64,000 nucleotides of DNA from Streptomyces sp. NBC_01142 (GTDB taxonomy: Bacteria; Actinomycetota; Actinomycetes; Streptomycetales; Streptomycetaceae), in contig NZ_JAPEOR010000002.1 in the NCBI RefSeq assembly GCF_026341125.1, forward strand, positions 1,240,001 to 1,304,000, given 5' to 3'. This document shows positions 43,158-52,633 of this stretch, in pieces. Numbering within the stretch: the first letter of the stretch is position 1; the number at the start of each line of letters is the position of its first letter. The notes below the pieces were generated by a model. It searched no databases. It was given only the letters and a program-made list of their open reading frames with translations, and had not been told where the DNA came from. The position numbers and the translations under genes are program-made.

Positions 43158-44120
43158 TCAGGTGAGTGAGGAATCCCGGCCTTGGAGCGCTTGCTCCGTG
43201 ATGGCGGCGATGCGTCCGACCTGCTCTCGCAGTCGGGCAAGCTCCGTGGCCTGCTGCCGTCCTGCCACGATCGCGGACAGGGCGGCGATGACGGTTTCCT
43301 GGTGGTCGCCGGTGCCCAGCACCTGGGCGGCACGGCGGAGCAGAACGGCATCCACGCTGACTGAGTGGCTCGACTCCGGCGCGGACGGGATGGTGGGCTC
43401 AGGGGCCGGCCTGGCCTTGCGGCGGGGTGCGGATGGTGCCGGAGCAGGCGTGGGTTCGGCCGTCGGCTGAGGTTCGGGCGCAACGCTGTCGGGGCTGCCG
43501 AGTACCGTGACCACCGGCTTTCGATAGCAGACGCCTCTACCTGTCTTGGTCGTGTAGGCGACGAGCTCCATGGTGAGGTCGCAGACGGCCGGGCCGTCGA
43601 CACGTTCCAGTGCGTCCGTCAGGTCGGAGAGCTGCGCGGCCATCTGCCACGAGCCCGTCATGAGGTGGAACGTGCCGAGCCTGGGTGCCGCTGCGATCTG
43701 GAAGGTGATGTCGACGGAAGGCGTCGGGCCGCGGCCATCCCTGGCCGCCAGCTTCCTGTCCTCAAGCAGTGGAGGGCAGCCGCAGGGCTGGTCCTTCTTC
43801 TCTTCCGGTGACAGGAACTCCACGCCGTCGCACTCGTGGATGATGCCGTTACTGCCCCGGAGGACCATATGAGCCGCCACCGCGTCGGGTCCGTCCAGGA
43901 GAACGCGTACGCTCTCGCGGCTCGTCAGCACTTCGTAGGCAAGGCCAGCTCCTCCTGTCCCTTCGTTCGGTTGAGGTTCGCCACCCAGGAAGCCGGCGAC
44001 ACGGGCGGCCACATCGGCATCGTCGGTGGTGACACGCCAGGCATCCAGGGCCTGGGGCAGCCCCTCGGATAAACGCCCCATGTGGAAGCGTCCGGCTCGG
44101 GCGGCTGTGCTCTGCGTCAT
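43158..44120 (-). CDS. Phage phiC31 Gp3-like protein (recombination directionality factor family)
   Basis: A 320-aa protein. The N-terminal 215 residues follow the Gp3-like plan as I remember it: MGRLSEG...WRVTTDDADVAARVAGFLGG, IIHECDGVEFLS, a CGCPP zinc-type knuckle, PSVDITFQIAAAPRLGTFHLMTGSWQMAAQLSDL. A Pro/Ala linker and a C-terminal helical tail (RLREQVGRIAAITEQAL) follow. Gp3 of phiC31 turns serine integrase toward excision, and relatives occur in actinobacterial integrative elements. No integrase is present here, so this is probably a relic of such an element. Confidence 0.55.
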   Translation of the reverse strand: MTQSTAARAGRFHMGRLSEGLPQALDAWRVTTDDADVAARVAGFLGGEPQPNEGTGGAGLAYEVLTSRESVRVLLDGPDAVAAHMVLRGSNGIIHECDGVEFLSPEEKKDQPCGCPPLLEDRKLAARDGRGPTPSVDITFQIAAAPRLGTFHLMTGSWQMAAQLSDLTDALERVDGPAVCDLTMELVAYTTKTGRGVCYRKPVVTVLGSPDSVAPEPQPTAEPTPAPAPSAPRRKARPAPEPTIPSAPESSHSVSVDAVLLRRAAQVLGTGDHQETVIAALSAIVAGRQQATELARLREQVGRIAAITEQALQGRDSSLT

Positions 44121-44438
44121 TCGCTACCTTCGGTGGAGGGGATGACAGCTGATCTTCGCCATGTACCGATGACGCGGTGCTCGCGACGTGTCACGAAACC
44201 GGCTACAGGGCGGCGCTCCCCATTGTGTCCAGCCCGACAGCTTCGTTCAGCTGGTTCCAACCAAAGGGGCCATCGCTGTCGCCGACAGACGGCGGCTGCC
44301 GGACACAGTCGGCGGCGACTCGGTGGATGGGTTCCATCAAGGCTCGGATTCGGGTCGTTTTCGGCCTTCTCCAGGGCCACCCGGCCTAGGCTGGTCTTCA
44401 GGCATGAGCCCGTGGACCGCAGCCTGGAGGAGCCGATC
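44121..44438. other. Non-coding gap in the mini-island
   Basis: These 318 nt lie between the divergent Gp3-like gene and the antitoxin gene. I see no ORF with coding character and no strong inverted repeat. It probably contains the two divergent promoters; a GGAGGA ribosome site ends it, 6 nt before 44439. Its base composition is lower in G+C than the flanks. Confidence 0.5.
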
Positions 44439-44714
44439 ATGAGCACTGCCCCGAATCTGCCGCTCCCGCCGCGCAGACCTGAGGAGACTCATCCGCTACG
44501 GACGATTCGGGAGATCCGGGAGGCTCTGCCCGAGCATCAGCTCGGGCACTTCGACGCCGAGCTCGCCGACACCGACATCGATGCCCTGCCCGACATGCTT
44601 CACCGCTGGGCGACGCTGGGCAGCGACGGGTTTCTGGAGCGGCTTACGACGGCCCCGTTCGAGGGACTGGAGTTCGGGCAGCGGTCCTACGACGATGCGG
44701 CGGGCGGCGAGTGA
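44439..44714 (+). CDS. Putative antitoxin of a PIN-domain toxin pair
   Basis: A 91-aa acidic, helical protein from the ATG at 44439 with GGAGGA upstream. It begins MSTAPNLPLPPRRPEETHPLRTIREIREALPEH and contains FDAELADTDIDALPDMLHRWATLG. Its stop overlaps the toxin GTG (GTGA), the classic antitoxin-toxin arrangement. The fold is not a standard VapB that I recognise. It should bind and neutralise the PIN protein and repress the pair. Confidence 0.7.
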   Translation: MSTAPNLPLPPRRPEETHPLRTIREIREALPEHQLGHFDAELADTDIDALPDMLHRWATLGSDGFLERLTTAPFEGLEFGQRSYDDAAGGE

Positions 44715-45139
44715 TCTATCTGCTCGACACCAACGTGGTTGCCGAGATCACCACCCGGCCGAAGCCTGCCCCGGCCGTCGCCGCCTGGGCTCGGTCGGTT
44801 CCGGCTCCTGCCCTCTACCTGAGCGTCATCACGATCGCGGAGATCGAGACAGGTATCGAGGGGGCACTGGATTTGGTGCGGCGTACCGCTTTCGAGCGGG
44901 CTCTTACGGACATCCGTGATCATTACCGCGACCGGATCGCCGCCATTGGAGAGCGGGAGGCACTCGCCTACCTCGCTCTTCACCGGAGGCTCAAGAGTGC
45001 CGGGACCAGCATCGATCCACCCGATGCGCTGATCGCTGCCACCGCCCTGGCGAACGGCTGGACGCTGGTGAGTCGGAACATCAAGCATCTGGCGCGATCA
45101 GGCGCACTCCTGCTGAACCCCTGGGAGTACGAGGAGTAG
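44711..45139 (+). CDS. VapC-like PIN-domain toxin
   Basis: A 142-aa PIN-domain nuclease: YLLDTNVVAE (first Asp), ITIAEIETGIEGAL (Glu) and the C-terminal PPDALIAATALANGWTLVSRNIKHL with the remaining acidic residues. All four metal ligands appear present. VapC toxins cleave tRNA or rRNA when the antitoxin is lost. It lies 71 nt before the repeat copy that closes the island. Confidence 0.85.
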   Translation: MIYLLDTNVVAEITTRPKPAPAVAAWARSVPAPALYLSVITIAEIETGIEGALDLVRRTAFERALTDIRDHYRDRIAAIGEREALAYLALHRRLKSAGTSIDPPDALIAATALANGWTLVSRNIKHLARSGALLLNPWEYEE

Positions 45140-45209
45140 GCCATCGAAGCCAGAATGCGGCGAAACATCCGGTTGTGTCATACAAATAAGACTCGAACTG
45201 AGATCCGGT

Positions 45210-45318
45210 AACGCAGAAGGCCCCGGCCGGTTTCCCGGTCGGGGTCTTCAAGTGCCCGGTGAGGCACTGGCGGAGGAGACGAGATGCGAACGCGTCAGGG
45301 GTTGCCCCCCACACTCTT
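45210..45318. repeat. Direct repeat copy B: tRNA-Ser-like 3' half, overlapping a CDS end
   Basis: Same 109-bp sequence as 42883-42991, offset 2,327 bp. Its minus strand supplies the last codons and stop of the lipase gene (LGKSVGGNP), so on this side recombination formed a gene end. It keeps the variable arm, T-arm-like and CTCCTCCGCCA segments and the hairpin terminator. Confidence 0.75.
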
Positions 45319-46794
45319 GCCCAGCGTGTTGAACCAGCGCGCAATCCTGGGCGTCGCGCTCTTGAAGGTCCCGAAGTGGTCGACGTTTCCCTGGTCGAGC
45401 ACCGGGGCCCTCGTGCCGTTCCGCGCCAGGTCGCGCGCGCAGTTGCGCGCGTTGGCGATGGGTACGTCGGTGTCTCCTGACGCGGTGTAGAGACGCACCG
45501 GCGCCGCGGGCTTCCAGGCACAGTTTCCGTCCTGGGCACGTAAGGCTGCCAGCAGCCCGCCCCCGGGGTGGCGCACCCGCTCGTAGAACTCGGGCGTGAG
45601 GAGTTGCTCGAGCGTCCGGGGCAGCGCCTTGACGATGTCGTCCTCCTGATGCCGGCCGTCGAAGAGCCGTTCGATCCGGGAGGCGTACGGGGCGCGGAAG
45701 GCCTCGGACGGGTGCCGGTAGACCGGGTGGAGCCGGTTCTGCGCCGTCAGGAAGTACGACATGTAGAAGACGGCGCTCTCGTCGTTGACACTGCCGTCGA
45801 AGAGTCCGGGCAGCTCGGCGCCCTCAAGGTCGTACGGCCCCGAGACCGGCGCGAGAGCCCGCAGCCTGAAGTGCGGCTCGGCGCCGTTGCGGAGTGCCCG
45901 CCCGAGAGCCATCGCGACCTGGCCGCCCTGCGAGAAGCCGGTGGCGTACACATCAGCGGTCAGCGGCCGCCCCATCAGCTTCCCTGCCGTGCGCGCGGCA
46001 CGCAGCATGTCGACGGAGGCGGTGACGGCGGAGGCGGTGTCCATGTACGGGTGCCGGCCAGGGCCCCTGCCGAGGCCGAGGTAGTCGGGGGCGGCGACGG
46101 CGCGCCCGGCGGAGGCGTGCAGATAGGGGGCGAGGCGGCCGAGGCCGGTGGTGACGGAGGGGGCGTTGTCACGGTGGGCCATGGTCCCGTGCGTGTCGGA
46201 GACGACGGCGAGCCGCCGCTCGCCGCCGCGCGGCAGGACGAACAGCCCCGTGGCGGTGGTGGGCCGCCCCTGCGGGGTGATGGTGCGGTACGTGAGCCGG
46301 TAGGCGCGTACTCCGTACCGAACGGTCCCGGTCTCGAGCCCCGGCCCGGCGAGAAAGCGGACGACGTCGTCACGGCCGAGGGTGGCGAGGGGCGTGATAC
46401 CGAGAAGGGCGCCACGCCCGTACGCGTACCCGGGAGCTGCACCATGCCCGGGGGCCGCACCCCGGCCGGCCGTGCCCTCCCCGGGGGCCGCGCCCCACCC
46501 CTCCGCGTCCTCCCCCGGAGCCGTGCCGTGCCCCTCCGTGCCGTGCCCAGGAGCCGTGCCCTGGCCCGGAGTCGTACCGGACCCGGCCGCGCCCCGCATC
46601 CCGGGCGGCTCCGAACCCGGCCGCTCCGCCGCCGCCCACGCCGGCGTCGCCGCGAGCACCGTCAGGACCACTGCCGTCGCGCCCGCCAGTCCCCGCCGCA
46701 CCTGCCGCATCCGTCGCATCCGGCCCGACCGCCTCTCCTGCGTCATGCGCCGAAGTCCGGTTTCCGAGAGGGAGTTGCTCGTCTGTGAGGTCAT
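45295..46794 (-). CDS. Secreted lipase/esterase (LIP-type alpha/beta hydrolase)
   Basis: A 499-aa protein from the ATG at 46794; an ATG at 46746 is an alternative. A basic N-region RRMRQVRRG and hydrophobic core end at PAWA-AAE. A low-complexity Gly/Pro/His region with PGHGTEGHGTAPG-type repeats (about residues 55-115) precedes the hydrolase: VSDTHGTMAH, nucleophile GFSQGG, Asp in SGDTDVPI and His in DHFGT. It probably hydrolyses extracellular esters. Its last nine codons lie within tRNA-like repeat copy B, so the native C-terminus may have been replaced. Confidence 0.8.
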   Translation of the reverse strand: MTSQTSNSLSETGLRRMTQERRSGRMRRMRQVRRGLAGATAVVLTVLAATPAWAAAERPGSEPPGMRGAAGSGTTPGQGTAPGHGTEGHGTAPGEDAEGWGAAPGEGTAGRGAAPGHGAAPGYAYGRGALLGITPLATLGRDDVVRFLAGPGLETGTVRYGVRAYRLTYRTITPQGRPTTATGLFVLPRGGERRLAVVSDTHGTMAHRDNAPSVTTGLGRLAPYLHASAGRAVAAPDYLGLGRGPGRHPYMDTASAVTASVDMLRAARTAGKLMGRPLTADVYATGFSQGGQVAMALGRALRNGAEPHFRLRALAPVSGPYDLEGAELPGLFDGSVNDESAVFYMSYFLTAQNRLHPVYRHPSEAFRAPYASRIERLFDGRHQEDDIVKALPRTLEQLLTPEFYERVRHPGGGLLAALRAQDGNCAWKPAAPVRLYTASGDTDVPIANARNCARDLARNGTRAPVLDQGNVDHFGTFKSATPRIARWFNTLGKSVGGNP

Positions 46795-46916
46795 ACCTAC
46801 GACGGTAGGAACGACCGGCTCACATGGGTATACGAGCAGCACCCGGACGGGGGTACACCCACCGACACCCCCACCCCGGGGTGTACCCCTAAAGCCGCTG
46901 CCCCCATGCCACCGCC

Positions 46917-48191
<1,275 letters not shown>

Positions 48192-48297
48192 GTTCTCACT
48201 GCAGTCTTATGAGTGCTACCCCCGGTACGCAAGGGTCTTGCACGCCCCCGCTGCACCCCTTGCCCGCAACAGAACCCGCCGCGACCCTTGCCACTTG

Positions 48298-48311
48298 TAG
48301 AACTCGTTACT
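48298..48311. promoter_or_regulatory. KstR-like box near cyp125
   Basis: TAGAACTCGTTACT: seven of eight fixed positions (the final A is T). It lies 127 nt upstream of the chosen P450 start. If it overlaps the promoter, transcription starts near 48320 and the far-upstream GTG at 48213 cannot be the start. Confidence 0.55.
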
Positions 48312-48344
48312 ACCTTTCGGTCAACTTCTGATGGGTCGTCAGAC

Positions 48345-48419
48345 AGGAACCGCGTCACAGGCACCGCGTCACAGCCACCCTGTCGCCGGAACCACGTCAC
48401 CGGAACCTCGTCACCGACA
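48345..48419 (+). repeat. Short GGAACCnCGTCACC repeats in the cyp125 leader
   Basis: About five degenerate copies of a 13-15-nt unit such as GGAACCGCGTCACAG and GGAACCACGTCACC. A 36-codon ORF starting at the ATG at 48331 runs through them and stops at TGA 48439-48441, overlapping the TTG taken as the P450 start. The rest of 48087-48437 has the two KstR-like boxes and no other gene. Confidence 0.5.
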
Positions 48420-48437
48420 CCCCCGCCAGACCTGGAG

Positions 48438-49721
48438 TTGACCTTGAAGCTGCCGAAGGACTGCCCCCATCTGCCCGAAGGGTTCGACTTCACCGATCCC
48501 GATCTGCTCCAAGCCCGCGTCCCGCACCCGGAGTTCGCCGAGATGCGGCAGACCGCCCCGGTCTGGTGGTGCGCCCAGCCGGCCGGCATCTCCGGCTTCC
48601 AGGACGAGGGCTACTGGGTCGTCACCCGGCACGCCGACGTCAAGCACGTCTCCACGCACCCCGAACTCTTCTCCTCCCACACCAACACAGCCGTCATCCG
48701 TTTCAACGAGACGATCAGCCGCGACCAGATCGAGGTCCAGAAGCTGATCATGCTCAATATGGACCCGCCGGAACACACCCGGGTCCGTCAGATCGTCCAG
48801 CGCGGCTTCACGCCGCGGGCGGTCCGCTCACTGGAGCAGGCGCTGCGCAACCGCGCCCGCACCATCGTCGAGACCGCGCTGGCAGGCGCGAAGGACGACG
48901 GCAGCTTCGACTTCGTCACCAACATCGCGGTCGAGCTCCCGCTGCAGGCGATCGCCGAGCTCATCGGCGTACCGCAGCAGGACCGAACCAAGATCTTCGA
49001 CTGGTCCAACAAGATGGCGGGGTACGACGATCCCGAGTACGCGATCACCGAGGAGATCGGCGCCGAGGCGGCGATGGAGATCGTCTCGTACGCGATGAAT
49101 CTCGCCGCGGCCCGTAAGGAGTGTCCGGCCAAGGACATCGTGTCCCAGCTGGTCGCCGCCGAGAACGAAGGCAACCTCTCCAACGACGAGTTCGGCTTCT
49201 TCGTCATCCTGCTGGCAGTGGCCGGCAACGAGACCACACGCAACGCCATCAGTCACGGCATGCATGCCTTCCTCACACATCCCGAGCAGTGGGAGCTCTA
49301 CAAGCGGCAACGCCCCGAGACGGCGGCCGAGGAGATCGTGCGCTGGGCCACGCCGGTGGTCTCCTTCCAGCGCACCGCCACCGAGGACCTGGAACTGGGC
49401 GGTCAGCAGATCAGGAAGGGCGACCGGGTGGGACTCTTCTACTCCTCCGCCAACAACGACCCCGAAGTCTTCGAGGAGCCCGAGCAGTTCAACATCACCC
49501 GCGACCCGAACCCGCATCTGGGCTTCGGCGGCGGAGGCCCGCACTTCTGCCTCGGCAAGTCCCTCGCGGTGATGGAGATCAACCTGATCTTCAACGCGAT
49601 AGCGGACGTCCTGCCGGATCTGCGCCTGGTCGGCGACCCGCGCCGGCTGCGCTCAGCCTGGCTCAACGGCATCAAGGAACTCCAGGTCAGCCACGTCGGC
49701 AGGGGAGTCGACAAGGGATGA
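48438..49721 (+). CDS. cyp125: Cytochrome P450 of the CYP125 family
   Basis: About 427 aa. It matches CYP125 (steroid C26/C27 mono-oxygenase) over the full length as I remember it: LPEGFDFTDPDLL, FNETISRDQIEVQKLIMLNMDPPEHTR, GVPQQDRTKIFDWSNKM, I-helix AGNETTRNAI (about 261), K-helix EEIVR, and haem loop FGGGGPHFCLGKS with Cys near residue 371. The start is uncertain: a TTG at 48438 or 48444 fits family length, with TTGA overlap to a leader ORF; a GTG at 48213 gives an unlikely extension. Electrons may come from the ferredoxin at 29589. The enzyme would oxidise a sterol-like side chain. Confidence 0.88.
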   Translation: MTLKLPKDCPHLPEGFDFTDPDLLQARVPHPEFAEMRQTAPVWWCAQPAGISGFQDEGYWVVTRHADVKHVSTHPELFSSHTNTAVIRFNETISRDQIEVQKLIMLNMDPPEHTRVRQIVQRGFTPRAVRSLEQALRNRARTIVETALAGAKDDGSFDFVTNIAVELPLQAIAELIGVPQQDRTKIFDWSNKMAGYDDPEYAITEEIGAEAAMEIVSYAMNLAAARKECPAKDIVSQLVAAENEGNLSNDEFGFFVILLAVAGNETTRNAISHGMHAFLTHPEQWELYKRQRPETAAEEIVRWATPVVSFQRTATEDLELGGQQIRKGDRVGLFYSSANNDPEVFEEPEQFNITRDPNPHLGFGGGGPHFCLGKSLAVMEINLIFNAIADVLPDLRLVGDPRRLRSAWLNGIKELQVSHVGRGVDKG

Positions 49722-49843
49722 CCTGCCCAGCCGTGGGAGGCAGGGGCTGTCTCACCCCACGCCCTGCCCCTGCCTCCCGCCAGAACGCCCCGGCCGACGG
49801 CCGCCCCGGGTACGCGCCGGGGGCGCCGCGCCCGCACAGGTGA

Positions 49844-50008
49844 TCGCTGGTCCACGACCTGGCCCGCATCACGGCAGAGCCCGAGCCGGACGCCCCGGCC
49901 GTGCGGACGCGGCTGGAGCGCTTGCGGGAGATGCTGACCAACGGGGCGGACATCGCTCAGCCCGCGCTGGCGATCCTGGCCTCGGTGGCGGCGCTTTTCG
50001 CGGGCTAG
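49844..50008 (+). pseudogene. C-terminal remnant of a small helical protein
   Basis: An open frame of 54 codons without a start, preceded by an in-frame TGA. It reads LVHDLARITAEPEPDAPAVRTRLERLREMLTNGADIAQPALAILASVAALFAG. The sequence has the look of the C-terminus of small actinobacterial helical proteins (DUF5955-like). Its stop overlaps the sigma-factor stop region by four bases. Probably a truncated gene left by rearrangement. Confidence 0.45.
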
Positions 50009-50904
50009 CCGCCCCGCACCCACGGCCGCAGCTTCTCCGGATTGCGGACCGCCCAGATCCGGGTGACGCGGCCGTCGGCGACATCGAACGAGGCTACGGT
50101 CATGACGACGCCGGCACGCTGGGCCACCAGGCCCGGCACACCGTTGACCGACCGCTCCAGGAGTTCGAGCCCCGGAGCCTTGTCGGCGATGGCGACCATG
50201 TACTGGGCGATGCGCGCACCGCCTTCGATCGGGCGCAGGACGGTACCGACCATGCCGCCGCCGTCGGCGGTCATCACGGCGGCCGGGTCGAGGAGGTCGA
50301 CGAGGGCCACGATGTCCTTGGCCTCCCATGCCTCTTTGACATGCCGCACCGCGTCGGCCTGCCCGGCCGCCGTCACCGGAGCCCGCGCGACGCGCACCCG
50401 CCGCCGGGCGGAGGCCGCGAGCTGCTTGCAGGCCGCAGGGGTCCGGCCGAGGATGTCGGCGATCTCGGCGAAGGGGTACCGGAAGACGTCGTGCAGGACG
50501 AACGCCACCCGCTCTGCGGGTGTCATCGACTCCAGGACGACGAGGAAGGCCATGGTCACCGATTCGTCCAGGACCATCTGGTCGGCGGGGTCGGTGCCAT
50601 GGCCGTGGTCCCACTCGGTGTGGTCGGGCAGCGGATCGGGCAACCACGCGCCGACATAGCGTTCACGCCGGGCCCGCGCCGAGCCGAGCACGTCCAGGCA
50701 GATGCGGCCGGTCACCGTCGTCAGCCAGGCGCCGGGGGATACGACCTCGACCTGCCGACTTCGTGGCAGCGCGTACCAGCGCGCGTAGGCCTCCTGTACG
50801 GCGTCCTCGGACTCGGCCAGTGAACCGAGCAACCGGTAGGCGACATTGATCAGTTGGCGCCGCTCGCCGGCTATCTCATCGGCGCTCGCCCCAGCCGTCC
50901 CCAT
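50005..50904 (-). CDS. sigJ: SigJ/ECF41-type sigma factor with SnoaL-like C-terminal domain
   Basis: A 299-aa sigma factor. Region 2 is YRLLGSLAESEDAVQEAYARWYAL and WLTTVTGRICLDVL (residues 20-75). Region 4 is MTPAERVAFVLHDVFRYPFAEIADILGRTPAACKQLAASARRRV (about 125-170). A C-terminal NTF2/SnoaL-like domain (180-299) replaces an anti-sigma factor and controls activity in this group. The usual adjacent COE-type oxidoreductase is missing; a small membrane protein gene is divergent instead. Confidence 0.88.
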   Translation of the reverse strand: MGTAGASADEIAGERRQLINVAYRLLGSLAESEDAVQEAYARWYALPRSRQVEVVSPGAWLTTVTGRICLDVLGSARARRERYVGAWLPDPLPDHTEWDHGHGTDPADQMVLDESVTMAFLVVLESMTPAERVAFVLHDVFRYPFAEIADILGRTPAACKQLAASARRRVRVARAPVTAAGQADAVRHVKEAWEAKDIVALVDLLDPAAVMTADGGGMVGTVLRPIEGGARIAQYMVAIADKAPGLELLERSVNGVPGLVAQRAGVVMTVASFDVADGRVTRIWAVRNPEKLRPWVRGG

Positions 50905-51005
50905 GCTCCCGACCGCCCCCTCGCCTTACCTTTCGCAGGCCCGCGTCGTCGGGCTGGTGAGACCTTATCGATCTACTGCCCCCGGGCGGAAAAGGGGACC
51001 GTGGC

Positions 51006-51368
51006 ATGGCAACCCAGGCGACGGCACAGCGCCGCTTCTCGTTTCTGCAGATCGCGATCACCGTGCAGACCCTGACCATCTTCCTTCAAGCGGTCTCCGC
51101 CGGACTGCTGCTGACCTCGTCCTACGGAGAGACGCTGCACAGTGTCGGAGCCCGGGTGATGTACGGGGCGTCGATGCTGTACGTACTCGCGGCGGCGCTG
51201 GCGTGGAAGCCGGGCGGCGGCTCGCCCCGGCCCGTCTGGCACGCGTCCGGCTTCCTTGTCCTCGCCTCGGTCCAGGTCGTGCTCGGCATCGCGCACGTAC
51301 CGTCGGTCCATCTCCCCCTGGGAGTCCTGATGTTCGGACTGAGCGTGCTGGCGCTGGCGCGGCGCTGA
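51006..51368 (+). CDS. Four-helix membrane protein
   Basis: A 120-aa hydrophobic protein with four segments, near residues 12-38, 48-66, 78-96 and 101-117, short loops and basic N-terminus MATQATAQRRF. It starts 101 nt from the divergent sigma-factor gene, and GGGGACC is upstream of the ATG. It may be a target or modulator of the ECF41 sigma factor. No named family comes to mind. Confidence 0.72.
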   Translation: MATQATAQRRFSFLQIAITVQTLTIFLQAVSAGLLLTSSYGETLHSVGARVMYGASMLYVLAAALAWKPGGGSPRPVWHASGFLVLASVQVVLGIAHVPSVHLPLGVLMFGLSVLALARR

Positions 51369-51508
51369 AGTCCGCCCGAGACGTTGTCCGGCCGGCCGCA
51401 TGGCGCCCTGCGGCCCGGTCATCGTCGTCACCATGACGCGTGGAGAAACGGATCAGGTCTGGTGCCGGAGTTGGATTGCGTTCCTGCGCAGGTGGCGGAG
51501 GTTTCGGC

Positions 51509-52468
51509 TTACTTGGATTCGACCCGTCCGAGCGGGTTGGGGCCGGCCGTCAGCGCGTCACGCGCTGCCTGCCAGGCGGGATCCCCGGCGTAGAGCTCGG
51601 TGCGGAGGTAGGCCCAGGTGAGCCGCTGGACCGCAGACACTCGCTCGGGGTTCTCGTCCGTGGTCTCGGCGACGTCATACCCAGAGACCCCGCCGAGCCC
51701 GTGCTCTGCGTCGAACAGGGTGAGCAGGGACTTGGGGCCCGGGGAGAGGACGTACGGATCGGTGTGCCAGTCCGGGCCCCGAACCGTCAGGTGGGCAGAG
51801 GCGTCCTTTTCGCCGGCGACCACGAGCGCGGGCGTGGTCATCTCGGAGAAGTCCGTGGTCAACAAGAAGGAAAGATTCTCGGCCACGGACGCGGTGAGGG
51901 CGTCGCCGCCTCTGCCGGGCGCGGCAAGCAGCACACCCGCCTTGATCCGGGGCTCGGCCAGGTCCACTTCCGTTCCGTCGTGCGGATCGGTGAGCCGGGC
52001 GCCCAGCAGCAGGCTCGCGGTGTGCCCGCCCATCGAGTGCCCGGCTACGGCGACCTTGCTTCGGTCCAGGCGCCCGAGGAGCTGCGGGACGGCGGCCTCG
52101 ATCACGTCGAGCCGGTCGAGGATGCACGTCATGTCCTCGGCCCGCGATCGCCAGTACAGAGGCGCCCCGGGGGTATCGGGATCCAGGCTCAGCGTCCTCG
52201 AGCTCAGATGGGTGGGCTGGATCACGACGAAGCCGTGCGCCGCCCAGAAGTTGGCGAGCGGCGCGTAGCCGTTCAGCGAGGAGAGGTGGTTCGAGTAGCC
52301 CTGACCGTGCGAGAGGAGAATGACCGGCAACTCGCTCCCGGTCACGGGGGCGGAGACCCGCACCTCCAGGTCCACGGCTCGGCCGGGTACGGAGAGCACG
52401 ACCGGGCCGACCGAGAGGACGGGAGTGGGCGAGCTGACGGTGTCGGCTGGGTACGTCGGTTCACTCAT
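51509..52468 (-). CDS. Alpha/beta hydrolase (platelet-activating-factor acetylhydrolase / chlorophyllase-like)
   Basis: A 319-aa hydrolase: oxyanion region LLSHGQGYSNHL, nucleophile elbow AGHSMGG near residue 150, Asp in VVAGEKDASAH and His in DAEHGLGG. No signal peptide, so it is cytoplasmic. It is divergent from a TetR gene with two operator copies in the shared promoter, which marks it as the regulated target. Its substrate is probably a xenobiotic ester. Confidence 0.85.
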   Translation of the reverse strand: MSEPTYPADTVSSPTPVLSVGPVVLSVPGRAVDLEVRVSAPVTGSELPVILLSHGQGYSNHLSSLNGYAPLANFWAAHGFVVIQPTHLSSRTLSLDPDTPGAPLYWRSRAEDMTCILDRLDVIEAAVPQLLGRLDRSKVAVAGHSMGGHTASLLLGARLTDPHDGTEVDLAEPRIKAGVLLAAPGRGGDALTASVAENLSFLLTTDFSEMTTPALVVAGEKDASAHLTVRGPDWHTDPYVLSPGPKSLLTLFDAEHGLGGVSGYDVAETTDENPERVSAVQRLTWAYLRTELYAGDPAWQAARDALTAGPNPLGRVESK

Positions 52469-52563
52469 GACGCGTATTTCCTTCCATGGCCTCTGCTGCC
52501 GGTCTCGTTCGGCCGGCGGCAGGTGAGGCGGTGAGGAGCGTCCCGCTTCGGCTACACTGAAAG

Positions 52564-52602
52564 CGGAGCGTTGTTCCGTTTAATATACGGAGCGCTGTTC
52601 CG
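52564..52602. promoter_or_regulatory. Two TetR operator copies
   Basis: CGGAGCGTTGTTCCG (52564-52578) and CGGAGCGCTGTTCCG (52588-52602), near-palindromes spaced 24 nt. TAATAT between them is a candidate -10 for the TetR gene. They would let the TetR protein repress itself and the divergent hydrolase. Confidence 0.75.
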
Positions 52603-52633
52603 CTTTGTCAACGGCCGTCGGAAGGAGAGCGTG

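Noticed and set aside
48213..48440. GTG at 48213 as start of the CYP125-like gene
   Set aside because: It would add 75 residues rich in Pro/Arg/Thr with no similarity to CYP125 and would place a KstR-like box inside the coding region.
49840..50823. Long plus-strand open frame opposite the sigma factor gene
   Set aside because: Composition is that of an antisense shadow, and the sigma factor on the minus strand has full motifs.
51369..51508. Additional short gene between the membrane protein and the hydrolase
   Set aside because: Open frames here are Arg/Trp-rich with no ribosome site and are antisense or non-coding.
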